From: G965218495 sp965218495
Lineage (GTDB): Bacteria; Bacteroidota; Rhodothermia; Rhodothermales; Bin80
Assembly (NCBI GenBank): GCA_965218495.1
Contig: OZ244626.1
Span: 4,216,001 to 4,280,000, forward strand
DNA: 64,000 nucleotides
Reading direction: 5' to 3'
Below the pieces are notes generated by a model. That model searched no databases, had not been told where the DNA came from, and saw only the letters and a list, made by a program, of their open reading frames with translations. Of this stretch, positions 1 to 9,756 are shown piece after piece. Every line of letters begins with the position of its first letter. The stretch's first letter is position 1. A program made the position numbers and the translations under genes.

Positions 1-614
1 CACGGACGGATAAACGATTGATTTTGACACCGCGGCGCATTGAGCCGGAACCGTACCTTTTGGCGTTGCATGGAGAGTGGTTGTCCTCCCCGTTCTCCGC
101 GGAGAAATAGATGCCTACATGGTGGCAGGCCTTGCGCACGGATAGGATCTACCACGCTCTAGTTGCCCTGGAGACAACACAAGCACGTACTCGAAGCTTG
201 CATGTGCCCAAGTCGATGCTCGATGACGCCACCCTAACCTCGTGGCCTGAAAGATCTGAACCGCTGAGTAACTCGGAGCGAGGAGGAGGAGGCGCCAAGC
301 GTATGTGTATGGACGAAACGGGGCGCGCGAGACCCTAGCCGCTTGCTGCGGAGCTTGGGGATCATCCAATACGAACCGCTTCTTTGCGACGCCGCTGCAG
401 CTATTATCAGGGCCAGTCGTGTATTTCCATCCCTCACGCGATGCCGGCCGCCTATAGCCCGTCTCCAAGGAGCAATCGTGACCAGCTTGCTTAAGCAATT
501 CGAGCCGGGCGTTCCCACGTATGGCATGCAGGACGGAAGCAGATTTCGCGGCGCTTCTGCGTCTTGCTGCTTGCGAAGCGTGTGCACCACCGAAGGGCTG
601 ATTGGGTCAGAGAC
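1..614. other. No gene recognised
   Basis: Short overlapping reading frames occur on both strands, but none gives a protein with a recognisable domain, a signal peptide or consistent codon use. I see no tRNA or rRNA signature and no clear insertion-sequence remnant here. Confidence 0.5.
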
Positions 615-831
615 TCCGACGCGGATACACATCGATGAATCGCTGCGCCGTCTGCGTGCCCAGGATCGGACGAGCACGTGCCGATAGAGTCGGCATGATT
701 GAATGAATCTGCCAAGCTCTTGGGGAGCGAACTGTCGGAGCAGTCTGGCCGGACTCTACGGGCACTTTGCCCAAGCTGCGCGCCGCGGGACACGACTACG
801 GCAGCGGCCCAAGAAAGGAGATTGCATACTT
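615..831. repeat. Left copy of 217-bp direct repeat (target duplication of IS1634-family element)
   Basis: This 217-bp stretch recurs without visible change at 3014-3230. The two copies abut exactly the inverted-repeat ends of the element at 832-3013. That is the layout of a target-site duplication. IS1634 and IS1549 are known for unusually long, variable duplications, so the length fits the family. Confidence 0.85.
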
Positions 832-848
832 CTTGACTTCCGCGGTTT
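832..848 (+). repeat. Left terminal inverted repeat of IS1634-family element
   Basis: Seventeen bases beginning CTTGACTTCCGCGG match the reverse complement of 2997-3013 at 16 of 17 positions. The repeat starts exactly where the 217-bp direct repeat ends. Confidence 0.82.
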
Positions 849-955
849 AGGCGCAAAATAGTATGAGTTATACTTGACCATCATACAATACTGAACACTA
901 CGCATGCCGATTTTGAGGGAACCCTTGAGGCTCCTCTCGATCGTAGCCGGACTCC

Positions 956-2626
956 TTAGGGGAGCTGGTCGGGGGTGGCCAGCTCGCGGGTCCTGGTGGG
1001 GTACTTTAGTCCGGCTACGCTGTAGAGCGTCCGCTGAGCTGCGGTGGCGGGGGAGGCGAGCAGATACTGCTTCAGCGTACTGGTGTCGGTAATGAGGGAG
1101 ACTTGAGCGCCGCTCAGCTCTGTCAGGATACGGGCCTCGCTGAGTGGCTCTTGGCCCGCATGCATGGTGTTGTGCTGGTAGCGCAGCAGGCGCAGCAAGG
1201 CAAAAGCGACGAAGCAAATCGCGATGTGGGCCTTGACGCGGCTGGGAGTCCAGTGATAGATGGGCCGCGTCGCCATGGTGTGCTTGAGCACGCGAAAGCC
1301 CTCTTCGATGCGCCACAGCTCCCCGTAGTACGCATAGATGTGTTGTGCTGGATGGCTTTCGCGATCCAGGCTGGCCCACACGCCGTGGAGCCCGTCAAAG
1401 CATGCGTCTCGGTCGATGGCATCCTGGTCCAGCTCCACGGCATCGCGGTCCACCTTGAGAAAGCGACCTCGTTTGCCGCTTCCCTTGATGCCTTGCCTCA
1501 GGCTACGCTTGAGCTTCTCTACGATTCTATCACGCTCATGGACATCCTTGTCCGCCCGCTTCTTGCTGTGGCGCAACACCAGACGCTGGCCCTTTAATTG
1601 CAATTCTGTTACGCTGATATCTTCGCTGACCGCGACCCAGTCATGGGACTCGAAAAGCTCGGCCTCCATCCTGCGTGGCAAGCTGCGTAGGCGCGCCGCG
1701 ACCACCCAGTCCCAACCCTGGGAGGCGAGCAGGTCCAGGTTGCCCTGGCTCAGCATCCCGGCGTCCGCAACCAAGACCACCCTGCCTATCTCAAAGCGCT
1801 CCCGCAGGGCCTTCAGTGCCGGCTGGAGCGTGCGCACATCGGTCGTGCTACCTGGAAACAACTCATATCCTATCGGCAGCCCCTCCACACTCTGGAACAA
1901 GGCCAGAACGACCTGCACCTTCTGCGGCTTACCGTCTTTGCTGAATCCCTTCTTGCGAAGATCATCGCCCTTGTCGCTGGCAAAGAAAAGAGTGGTTACG
2001 TCGAAGAAGAGGACGTCCACATGCTCTTGCAAGAGTCCGCGCACTTCATGCGAGACGATCGACTGCAGCCGTGCAATCCGGTCATCATTGACCGCGTCCA
2101 TCATGCGGTAGAACTTATCCGGGTTCACTTCCACGCCATGGTGCCTGGAAAGCTTGTCGCAGCACGCGCGCTTGCTGGAGCCCGGCGCGGCCAGTCGCAT
2201 CAGCACGGCCTGACGAAACAGGCGCGCCGCCATCTTTTTGCGGGCCCCGAAGACCTTCTGAAAGCCCAGCCGATCGTACAGCGCCCCGAAGACCTCGTGA
2301 AAGCCCATAGTCAGACGTTTGGTCTCCGCCAGCTTGCGTGCATCGGGTATGGGAAGCGGCTGGTCGCTCTGGCTGCCATGGCGGGCCCCTTGCACGCGCT
2401 CGGCCAGGTACTCTATGGGAAACAAGGAGGGCTGTCTCTCTTCCAGGAGCCGCAGCTTCGCCCGGTGCGCCAACCGCACCAGCGCCTCCAGCAGCGGCCC
2501 TTCAGGGGCAGAGCCCATATGCTTGACGATCCGCTGCCGCGGTCCCTTGCCGGGTACGCGGGTCGATTCGACAATCTGTACGCTAACGTTCTGGGTGGTC
2601 TTGCGTCGGACGGTACGGACGAACAT
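956..2626 (-). CDS. IS1634-family (IS4-like DDE) transposase
   Basis: A 556-residue DDE transposase that should cut and rejoin the ends of the surrounding element. The catalytic triad is visible: Asp209 in FFDVTTLFF, Asp288 in VADAGML, and a Glu at 441-442 in the YYGELWRIEEGFRVLK block, whose Y-x-x-x-W-R-I-E-x-x-F pattern is typical of the IS1634 branch. The N-terminal 100 residues include a conserved RIVKHMGSA-type segment seen in this family. The length is normal and the frame is uninterrupted. The ATG at 2626 is kept because the N-terminal block is intact from there. It is the only gene of the element and lies on the minus strand. Probably functional, judged from the intact ends and identical target duplication. 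Confidence 0.93.
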   Translation of the reverse strand: MFVRTVRRKTTQNVSVQIVESTRVPGKGPRQRIVKHMGSAPEGPLLEALVRLAHRAKLRLLEERQPSLFPIEYLAERVQGARHGSQSDQPLPIPDARKLAETKRLTMGFHEVFGALYDRLGFQKVFGARKKMAARLFRQAVLMRLAAPGSSKRACCDKLSRHHGVEVNPDKFYRMMDAVNDDRIARLQSIVSHEVRGLLQEHVDVLFFDVTTLFFASDKGDDLRKKGFSKDGKPQKVQVVLALFQSVEGLPIGYELFPGSTTDVRTLQPALKALRERFEIGRVVLVADAGMLSQGNLDLLASQGWDWVVAARLRSLPRRMEAELFESHDWVAVSEDISVTELQLKGQRLVLRHSKKRADKDVHERDRIVEKLKRSLRQGIKGSGKRGRFLKVDRDAVELDQDAIDRDACFDGLHGVWASLDRESHPAQHIYAYYGELWRIEEGFRVLKHTMATRPIYHWTPSRVKAHIAICFVAFALLRLLRYQHNTMHAGQEPLSEARILTELSGAQVSLITDTSTLKQYLLASPATAAQRTLYSVAGLKYPTRTRELATPDQLP

Positions 2627-2996
2627 GCTGAGCGCGAGATGGCTGCGAGTATCGCTACGCCCTAAGGTACATCAGCATCTTAACAATGTCAAGCACTAAA
2701 TAGGACTGAACACTACAAATCAGCATCGCCCGAATCGACACGGCCCGCGTGATGCCCTGGCACATGTTTTGGGGATCACATCCAACACTGCACACTACCG
2801 CCCTTGGTGTCTCAACGCACGCCAGGAGTACCACAATGGATCGATTTGCCCTAAAAAAGCGCAAAAAGGGGCCCAACTCGGGCAATGTAGCCACCAATTC
2901 GGCTAATCCACACGTAGTCTGGACACCTCAGGCTGAAGCGACCAATGATCGATTCAGCGCCTCATCTTGGCTGGCGGCACCGCCCCTCCCTCGGCA

Positions 2997-3013
2997 AAAC
3001 CGCGGAAGTCAGG
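2997..3013 (-). repeat. Right terminal inverted repeat of IS1634-family element
   Basis: Read from 3013 inward, this matches the left end with one mismatch (second base). It abuts the second copy of the 217-bp duplication at 3014. Confidence 0.82.
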
Positions 3014-3230
3014 TCCGACGCGGATACACATCGATGAATCGCTGCGCCGTCTGCGTGCCCAGGATCGGACGAGCACGTGCCGATAGAGTCGGCATGATTG
3101 AATGAATCTGCCAAGCTCTTGGGGAGCGAACTGTCGGAGCAGTCTGGCCGGACTCTACGGGCACTTTGCCCAAGCTGCGCGCCGCGGGACACGACTACGG
3201 CAGCGGCCCAAGAAAGGAGATTGCATACTT
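3014..3230. repeat. Right copy of 217-bp direct repeat (target duplication)
   Basis: It matches 615-831 base for base as far as I can see, and diverges immediately outside the repeat on both sides. It contains no recognisable gene. Confidence 0.85.
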
Positions 3231-3580
3231 GACTATGAAACAACCGTCTGAATCCTGGAATACGTGCAATGCAGACGAAGAACGAATCCAAAGGAAGAGA
3301 GGGCTGCCAAGAAATGGCCGAACAAGGTGTACACGAGCGGGCTAAGCCGTTAGCTCGGGGGCTGCAAATAGGCCCGCCGAATCCACGCAGGGCGCTCGCT
3401 TTGGCGGGGTAGCTGCATAGCAAAGAACGTAATTCTCCTTTTGGTGGCATTCCGGTCCATGCCGCTCCAGGACACACAACCGACTTCGTTTATGCCAGAA
3501 TAGGTGGTTGCAACCGCGACGAGGCGGTAAACTTGGCAGTTTGATTGATGTGTGTTTGTCGTAAGGATGACCTTCGTACA
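3231..3580. other. Intergenic, nothing recognised
   Basis: About 350 bp between the IS1634 target duplication and the stop codon of the minus-strand propeller lipoprotein. No coding frame with a recognisable product and no clear hairpin plus T-run terminator. Confidence 0.45.
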
Positions 3581-4741
3581 CTACGAACTGATATCCCAAG
3601 CGACAACGATCGGCGCCGGCGTTGCTTCTTCGGTTACAATCCCGTACGCACGGCGGCCCCGTACGACGCGCAACCGCACACCTTGGGGCACGCTTGTCTT
3701 TCCTACCACGAGCCCATTCTTATCCACGACCAGCCACGTGCTGGTCTGCTCACCCTCCTGCTGGGTCAATTCTATCCAAAGGCGGCCTTCGTCATCCGGC
3801 ACCAACGTTTTGAAGGCCGGCTTGAATTCCGGAAGCCGCGCCCGAACCATCTCTTGAAAACCATCACGCGCGTTCGCAATAGCCTCTCGCCGCTCAGATT
3901 GCGTGACCGGAATCGGCGTGTGGGGTACGGTGATGTCGAACTCGGGTTGCTGGCCACCGCGAAATGGCAAAGCGGCTATGTGGATTGCACCAGTTGTGCC
4001 ATAGTACAATACCTGATCAGTACTGAAGGCAAAGCTATCGCCGGAACCAAAGGGAAGAACGTCGAAGCTGATTGTCAATTCTGCGATTCTGACTAGGAGG
4101 TTTGACTGAGTCAGCTGCGCCACGGAATCGCTTATAACAGTGCCACTCCAGTCTACAAGTTTGATCCGTAGAAAGTTTGGATCGGATTCATCTGAGTCGG
4201 GCGAATAGCCACTGGCATACTGCAGGAGTAGCCCGATATCCGTTGCGCCCAGGAAATCACGAGGCGAGCCGTCTTCAGAAACACTGGGCTTCAAGCTCGT
4301 GACATACAAATGGTCTTGCGGGGAGAATATGGTAAGCTTGGAAGCCCAGATATCCCATGCGTAAAGTGAATCTCCTGGTCCCAAATGCACATCGGGCATG
4401 TCGATGAATTCGCCGGGTCCCTCACCTTCCCTTCCAATCTCGCCGATCAGTATGCCTTCCTTGGAAAATTTGCGAATACGCTTGAGTCTGTCGTGCGTAA
4501 TGTAGAGCTGTCCCCTGGAATCGACCGCCATACCAAAAACAAACCCGAAGAGCACAGAATCACTGGCCGATTCGTCACCAATCCGAAACGCTTCGGTAAG
4601 CGTAAGTACACTTTCTTCAGAACTGGCATCGCCTTCACTCGAACGTTGGTCGTTGGCACGCTTACACGCCCCAAGCACCAGCATCGCCGCCACAAGGGCA
4701 AAAACGACACTGACGCTGTATGGTCCTTGTGGATTGGTCAT
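3581..4741 (-). CDS. 6-bladed beta-propeller lipoprotein
   Basis: A 386-residue predicted lipoprotein. The N-terminus has a hydrophobic stretch ending in a lipobox (LVLGAC, Cys near 26), followed by a Ser/Glu-rich linker. The body shows NHL/6-bladed-propeller features: G-x-x-x-G-x-G-x-G-P-G-E-F near residue 100, DSLYAWD, and repeated D-x-x-G-x-L-Y/V/W blade ends. The closest relative in the window is the protein at 30067-31194, with the same EAFRIGDE/EIFRIGDE opening and a shared IPVT block. The family usually sits on the cell surface or periplasmic face; the substrate is unknown. Start ATG 4741 gives a proper signal sequence. An IS1595 remnant begins 9 bp upstream, so the original promoter may have been displaced. 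Confidence 0.8.
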   Translation of the reverse strand: MTNPQGPYSVSVVFALVAAMLVLGACKRANDQRSSEGDASSEESVLTLTEAFRIGDESASDSVLFGFVFGMAVDSRGQLYITHDRLKRIRKFSKEGILIGEIGREGEGPGEFIDMPDVHLGPGDSLYAWDIWASKLTIFSPQDHLYVTSLKPSVSEDGSPRDFLGATDIGLLLQYASGYSPDSDESDPNFLRIKLVDWSGTVISDSVAQLTQSNLLVRIAELTISFDVLPFGSGDSFAFSTDQVLYYGTTGAIHIAALPFRGGQQPEFDITVPHTPIPVTQSERREAIANARDGFQEMVRARLPEFKPAFKTLVPDDEGRLWIELTQQEGEQTSTWLVVDKNGLVVGKTSVPQGVRLRVVRGRRAYGIVTEEATPAPIVVAWDISS

Positions 4742-4750
4742 TTTCTCATG

Positions 4751-5089
4751 TCATCTTGTTAGACTGGATGACGATGTGCCGCATTCGACCAGCCGATACA
4801 CAGCCACGGTCGGCATATCCTGTTCGCCGCGCTTGAGCAGTGGCAAACGTGAGGCTTGCAGCACCGTTCCCGTCCGAACACTGAACCGCTTGCGACATGT
4901 GCGGCAACGGTACGGCATGGTCTGTTTCGGGCAAGCATAGGTACCGGTGCCCCTGCATTGCGGGCAGAAGCGGCCTTCCCGCCAAGAGATGGCCTTAAAC
5001 CATGCCCGGGCGGCCCCCTCGTCCGGATGCCGCCGTGCCAACTCCACAAGCGTGATTCCCTTGCGATGTGATCTGCCTGGCCCTGTCAT
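4751..5089 (-). pseudogene. IS1595-family transposase, N-terminal fragment
   Basis: 112 codons match the N-terminal zinc-ribbon part of IS1595 (ISXO2-like) transposases: the helix GITLVELARRHPDEGAARAWF, then CPQC near residue 43, a second Cys pair CRTC, and the FSVRTGTVL block. The DDE catalytic domain of about 200 residues is absent. The reading frame ends just 5' of the propeller lipoprotein gene. It is a truncated remnant, not a functional transposase. Confidence 0.82.
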
Positions 5090-5524
5090 GATTCCCCCAA
5101 TCTGGTTTACCCCTCATATCATTCGGCTCAATCGGAGAACAGTTACAGGTAAGTATATAATCACCTATAAAGGTGGCGAGTGCCTACTGCTGAAGCGAGC
5201 TCTTGGACTTACGTGCGCGAGTCCTTGGACGGCAACGATTTGGGGCGAGGCTGAATCGAAGGACTGCCGGGAATGTGCGACGGTCAACCGACTCGGCTCT
5301 CACAAACGAAGAGCGAGCGGTTTCGTGTGAAGGGCTCGGTGCTCGCTCAGCCATTTGCAAGTTACCGGCGGGGCCGCGCTGCATGGGTATGGCAAAGCCG
5401 TAATAGTTACAGCGGTGCGAACTATGGCACAATCTTTGCTGTGAATTCTCTGTGAAATCCCACTCTTGGTAGTTGGAGGATTATTTTGTAGATTCTTGTA
5501 TACGAGTTGTAGACTGCCGAAGGT
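5090..5524. other. Intergenic region upstream of choice-of-anchor B gene
   Basis: About 435 bp with no supported gene. The last 130 bp are AT-richer than the surroundings and contain TTTG-type tracts that could hold the promoter of the gene at 5525, but I cannot place a clear -33/-7 pair. Confidence 0.4.
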
Positions 5525-7069
5525 ATGAAATCCTGCCTTGCGATCTTGGTATGCCTAGTGGCCGCTGCTCCCGGCGTAGCCCAGGTCAGAACCATCACCG
5601 GCACCGCCGCCGACTGTAGCGGCGGCCTGTCTGAGGGGTTTGGCTGCCATGAAGTCAGGCTGCTGTCCAAGCTCTCGCCCGCTGACCTGAACACTAACTA
5701 TGTCAATGACGTGTGGGGATGGGCAGACCCCGCGTCCGGCCGCGAGTTTGCCCTCGCCGGTACATGGAGTCACGTAGCCTTTGTTGAGGTAACCGATCCG
5801 GTAAACCCGATTTTCATAGGCACACTTCCCTCATACGACCCGGGAGCACAGTCTAGCTGGCGAGATATGAAGGTCTTCAAAGATCATATGTTCGTGGTGG
5901 TAGACGGACGCGGAGCCAATGGCATACAGGTCTTTGACCTCACGAATCTGCTTGCACCGCCTTCCGTGCCATACCAGTTTACGGAAACTGCGCACTACGA
6001 CGGCATCGGGCAGGCGCACAATATCGTGATCAATGAAGCTACCGGCTTTGCGTACGCTGTGGGCTCCCAACGCCACAGCAACAATGCGTGCCCCTACGGG
6101 CTGCACATGGTTGATATCAATGACCCACAGACCCCCACCTACGCCGGCTGCTTTAGAGACACAGAAACGGGGCGTGGTAGGGGGTATTCGCATGATGCTC
6201 AATGCGTGATCTATGACGGCCCTGACCAGGATTACGTCGGGAAGGAAATCTGTATCGGCTTTAACGAGGATGCGATCAGCATATCTGATGTCACCGATAA
6301 GGACGCGCCGATCGATGTCGCCAAAGCATCCTACCCTGATGTCCGGTATACGCACCAAGGTTGGTTGACGCCGGACCACAAGTACGTCGTCCAAAACGAT
6401 GAGCTGGACGAGGGCCAGCTCCTCGGCCCCAACGGTCGCGGCCGGGGCACACGTACCCTGATCTGGGACATAATAGAACTTGAAGACCCGATACTTCTCA
6501 AGGAGTATTGGGGAGTAGCGAGGTCTAGGGATCACAACCTGTATGTTCTTGGCCAGTACGTCTTCATGGCCAACTACACTAGTGGATTGCGAGTCGTAGA
6601 CATCTCAAGTCCCAGGAGGCCGAAAGAGGTCGCCCACTTTGATACGCATCCTTCCGATGACAACATAAATTACAATGGTGCCTGGACGGCCTATCCCTTT
6701 CTGCCCAGCGGTACGGTGCTGGTTAACAGCAATCCTGAGGGCCTCTTTATGGTAAGTCCGGTCGGGCTGACCGTCACGGCCAGCGAGGCCGACGCTCCGC
6801 TGCCTGAATCGTTCGCGCTCGACGCGGCCTATCCCAATCCCTTTAATCCGTCCACCTTTGTCACCGTCAGCGTACCCGCCGCGCAGGACATTGATGTGCG
6901 CGTTTACGACGGCCTGGGACGAGAAGTGGCAGTCCTGCATTCCGGGCTGCTACCTGCCGGATCGCATGTGCTTCAATTCGAAGGAAGTCGCCTCACAAGC
7001 GGAACGTACCTCATCCGCGCCGTGTCTGAGTCGGTTACCAAGACGCAGTCTGTCACGCTGGTAAAGTAA
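5525..7069 (+). CDS. Choice-of-anchor B family secreted protein with T9SS-like sorting domain
   Basis: A 514-residue secreted protein. A signal peptide occupies residues 1-19 (cleavage after GVAQ). The choice-of-anchor B body follows, with its typical blocks: DVWGWADP, GREFALAG, VAFVEVTDPVNP, WRDMKV, the histidine motifs AHNIVINE and YSHDAQCVIYDGPD, THQGWLTPD, and DHNLYV plus FMANYTSGLRVVDIS. The last 85 residues are a T9SS-type domain (AYPNPFNPS, then DVRVYDGLGREVAVL, ending in TLVK). The family is named for having interchangeable C-terminal anchors; its biochemical role is unknown. Paralogues lie at 8.2 and 20.2 kb. ATG 5525 is directly followed by the signal peptide, so the start is well supported. 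Confidence 0.9.
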   Translation: MKSCLAILVCLVAAAPGVAQVRTITGTAADCSGGLSEGFGCHEVRLLSKLSPADLNTNYVNDVWGWADPASGREFALAGTWSHVAFVEVTDPVNPIFIGTLPSYDPGAQSSWRDMKVFKDHMFVVVDGRGANGIQVFDLTNLLAPPSVPYQFTETAHYDGIGQAHNIVINEATGFAYAVGSQRHSNNACPYGLHMVDINDPQTPTYAGCFRDTETGRGRGYSHDAQCVIYDGPDQDYVGKEICIGFNEDAISISDVTDKDAPIDVAKASYPDVRYTHQGWLTPDHKYVVQNDELDEGQLLGPNGRGRGTRTLIWDIIELEDPILLKEYWGVARSRDHNLYVLGQYVFMANYTSGLRVVDISSPRRPKEVAHFDTHPSDDNINYNGAWTAYPFLPSGTVLVNSNPEGLFMVSPVGLTVTASEADAPLPESFALDAAYPNPFNPSTFVTVSVPAAQDIDVRVYDGLGREVAVLHSGLLPAGSHVLQFEGSRLTSGTYLIRAVSESVTKTQSVTLVK

Positions 7070-8154
7070 CACAGCCGGCCAGCAGAGTGTATCAAGGGTC
7101 GATGGAGGGATAGGTAGATCCTTGTTTTGCCGCTGGCCGGACGCCTCGCTCGTGGTACACACATTAGGCCCGCCAGCCAGGCATGTTCGGTAAAGGAGCA
7201 ATTGTAAGGTCCCGGTCCATTTCACGCCCATCGTTTGGATAGACCTGCGGACGCGCCCGAGATGCTGCTGGCAGTGGCGTCACAGGCCGGGAATGCGGAA
7301 CGATTGAACGGATAGCCTTGCCTGGCTCTGCGTGTATCACCGGCAGTGTAACGCGCTTGAAGCATCACCGTACCGATAGAGGCCTGGAGATGCAGAGCTC
7401 AGCAAATGCACCGGACAAACGATCGCGCAGGAATGTCGCGATGAGCTAAACGCACGGCCCTTTTCGGTGGCCAGCGTAGCGGACGTTGCAATTCCGACCT
7501 CCGAGCCAACTATCAAGCAAACTTCTGCTGGCCAGCGGAATGTCTTGCAAGCACGGGCTGCTCTGTAGGTGGCACTGTGCACTTCCATGTGCTTGTGTCG
7601 AGGCGGCCTGCGGCCATGCCTAAGCACATCGACATGCCATCCCCCTGAGCGCAAAGCAAGCTTGCTATTCAGTCGGCTTGCGCTTGCCCACACCATGGCT
7701 ATTTCCTGTTAGTCCGCGAGAGCGTGACTGCATCGGTTCACGGGATCGTTTTCAGTCACGCCATGCAGATGCGAGCAGCCCGTATGCTGGTAAACTTGCT
7801 CATCAGGAGAAACGGCACCAGCCTCTTTGCTGGTGACGCCGAATTCGCGGATACGCTGTGAGCCTCGCGGCCGGACAAGCCGGCGCGGAGGAGCTTGCGG
7901 CGTGGCTTCGTAAGCGCTTGGTCCGCTCCGGCCCGTCGCTGCAGGTCAGTACAAATTCCTGGCTAGGGGTGCCACCTCTACGGGCTGCAACTGTGGCAAA
8001 CGGGCTTGCGTATAGGATCACGAACACCCGTGGTGCTACACGATCATGCATGGCACATGCGCACGCTACGCACCCGTCGAAGCTGCGTGAGTGAGACCTG
8101 AGTGCGTGCACTCAGCGCAGCCATTCGGCAGCACTTGGAACCGAGGACCTTGGA
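7070..8154. other. 1.1-kb intergenic region, nothing recognised
   Basis: Between two choice-of-anchor B paralogues. Short frames on both strands give low-complexity Arg/Ala/Ser-rich products typical of random GC-rich DNA. A 78-codon frame at 7858-8094 (+) begins with an Ala/Gly/Leu-rich helix-like stretch but has no recognisable match. This may be decayed gene sequence. Confidence 0.4.
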
Positions 8155-8166
8155 TTGGCGCCGCGT

Positions 8167-9756
8167 GTGAATTCCTATAGCCAACCCGTGACCGCGCCAT
8201 TCGCCAATTTGTACCTGACCACTGCTCTGCTGCTCGTCGTCTCAAGCGCGCGGGCTCAGTCAATAGCCGGACAGCGAATACCGTGCAGTGGTGGCGAAGC
8301 CGCCGGCTACGCGTGCCAAGATGTGGATTGGCTTGCCAAGCTGTCCTTGGCTGACTACGGCGGCACCGGCGCTAGCGACGTTTGGGGATGGACCGACTCG
8401 CTCACGGGGCGCGAGTATGCTTTGGCCGGGAGGACGGACGCCGTCGCATTTGTGGATATCACCGATCCACTCAACCCCCAGTATCTGGGGTATCTGCCCT
8501 CCCATACTGGAGAACAGTCACTGTGGCGAGACATAAAGGTCTGGCTCAACCATGCGTTTGTAGTCGCAGACCTCGCGGGCGACAACGGTATGCAGGTTTT
8601 TGACTTGAGGCAACTCCGGGACGCTACCGGCGCGCCGCGGGCTTTTGAAGAAACCGCACACTATAGCCAAGTGGGGGCGTCGCACAATATCGCCATCAAC
8701 GAGGATACCGGGTTTGCGTATCTCGTTGGCTCGTCCCGCAACAGCGCGAAGTGCCCACGTGGGCTCCATGTCGTTGACATCCTGAATCCGGCAACTCCAA
8801 CTTACGCCGGATGTTTCACTGATGGCCGAAGGCGCTGGAACCCGGATGGATACATTCACGATGCACAATGCGTGGTTTACCGAGGCCCAGATTCCGAACA
8901 CCGCTCCAAGGAGATCTGCATCACCGCCAGCGTGACACACATCATGGTTGTGGATGTCTCCGACAAGGCAGACATCGAGAAGCTGTCCAGCTCGGACTAC
9001 CCTGCAGCGGGTTATGCCCACCAAGGCTGGCTGTCAGAAGACCACCGGTTCTTCTTTCTGAACGATGAGTTTGACGAGCGACACGACACCACCAAGGCTG
9101 GCGCCAGAATGGTGATCTGGGACTTGTTCGACCTTGATGATCCGGTTGTGCACGGAGAGTACTTCAGCCCGGTTCACACCGTAGACCACAACCTGTACGT
9201 CCGAGGCTCGAACGTGGTGATGGCCAACTACACCAGCGGACTTCGCGTCGTCGATGTCAGCGACATCAACAACCCGGTGGAGCGTGGATTCTTTGACACG
9301 CATCCTCAAAACGACTCTCTGCACTTCCGCGGCGCCTGGACCGCCTACCCCTTTTTCGAAAGCGGAATTATCGTCGTCAGCAGCGACCCCGAAGGGCTCT
9401 TTCTGCTGGAGCCGACGGCTATTAGCCTTTCGGCCTTTGAATCACCGGAGACTCCAAGCCACTTTGCGCTGGCGGATGTGCGCCCCAACACGCTTACCTC
9501 GACAAGGGCACTGACGCGCGACGGATCCGCTTCCGGGCCGCAGGTGTCCGGTCTTCGTGCACCTTGGGGCGGTTCGTGCCCAGCAAATGCGCCACCATGT
9601 GAATCTTGCAGCTGCGCCGAAGCGACTCGTGACAAGCGCGCGCGACTACTGACTTCGCCGCCGGTTGATCCAGCACGTCGGGCCAGCCGCGTGAGCAAGT
9701 GCTCGATGTGTCCCAATTCTGGCACGCACGAGTCCCGACGTGCCTGCTTGGTCTGA
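8167..9756 (+). CDS. Choice-of-anchor B family protein with degenerate C-terminus
   Basis: About 529 residues from a GTG at 8167; TTG 8155 and GTG 8188 are alternatives, all placing the signal peptide (LTTALLLVVSSARAQ) at the front. The body matches the paralogues at 5.5 and 20.2 kb block for block: DVWGWTDS, REYALAG, VAFVDITDPLNP, WRDIKV, SHNIAINE, HDAQCVVYRGPD, AHQGWLSED, DHNLYV, MANYTSGLRVVDVS. At residue ~440, where the others enter the PNPFNP sorting domain, this one reads ADVRPNTLTSTRA and then continues in unrelated, Arg/Cys-rich sequence for about 90 residues. The T9SS-type domain therefore appears lost by frameshift or replacement. Secretion into the periplasm remains likely; surface export is doubtful. 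Confidence 0.8.
   Translation: MNSYSQPVTAPFANLYLTTALLLVVSSARAQSIAGQRIPCSGGEAAGYACQDVDWLAKLSLADYGGTGASDVWGWTDSLTGREYALAGRTDAVAFVDITDPLNPQYLGYLPSHTGEQSLWRDIKVWLNHAFVVADLAGDNGMQVFDLRQLRDATGAPRAFEETAHYSQVGASHNIAINEDTGFAYLVGSSRNSAKCPRGLHVVDILNPATPTYAGCFTDGRRRWNPDGYIHDAQCVVYRGPDSEHRSKEICITASVTHIMVVDVSDKADIEKLSSSDYPAAGYAHQGWLSEDHRFFFLNDEFDERHDTTKAGARMVIWDLFDLDDPVVHGEYFSPVHTVDHNLYVRGSNVVMANYTSGLRVVDVSDINNPVERGFFDTHPQNDSLHFRGAWTAYPFFESGIIVVSSDPEGLFLLEPTAISLSAFESPETPSHFALADVRPNTLTSTRALTRDGSASGPQVSGLRAPWGGSCPANAPPCESCSCAEATRDKRARLLTSPPVDPARRASRVSKCSMCPNSGTHESRRACLV

Larger units (their letters stand above)
832..3013 (-). mobile_element. Complete IS1634-family insertion sequence
   Basis: The element is 2182 bp. 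Its ends are imperfect terminal inverted repeats of 17 bp: 832-848 reads inward as CTTGACTTCCGCGGTTT, and 2997-3013 read inward differs only at the second base. It carries one transposase gene on the minus strand (956-2626), leaving about 390 bp of non-coding sequence upstream of that gene and about 120 bp downstream. Perfect 217-bp direct repeats lie immediately outside both ends. Intact ends, an intact gene and an undiverged duplication suggest a recent insertion. Confidence 0.88.

Noticed and set aside
890..2716. ACTGAACACTAC at 890-901 and 2705-2716 as target duplication of the first IS1634-family element
   Set aside because: The terminal inverted repeats and the 217-bp direct repeats place the true ends at 832 and 3013, so the 12-bp repeats are internal.
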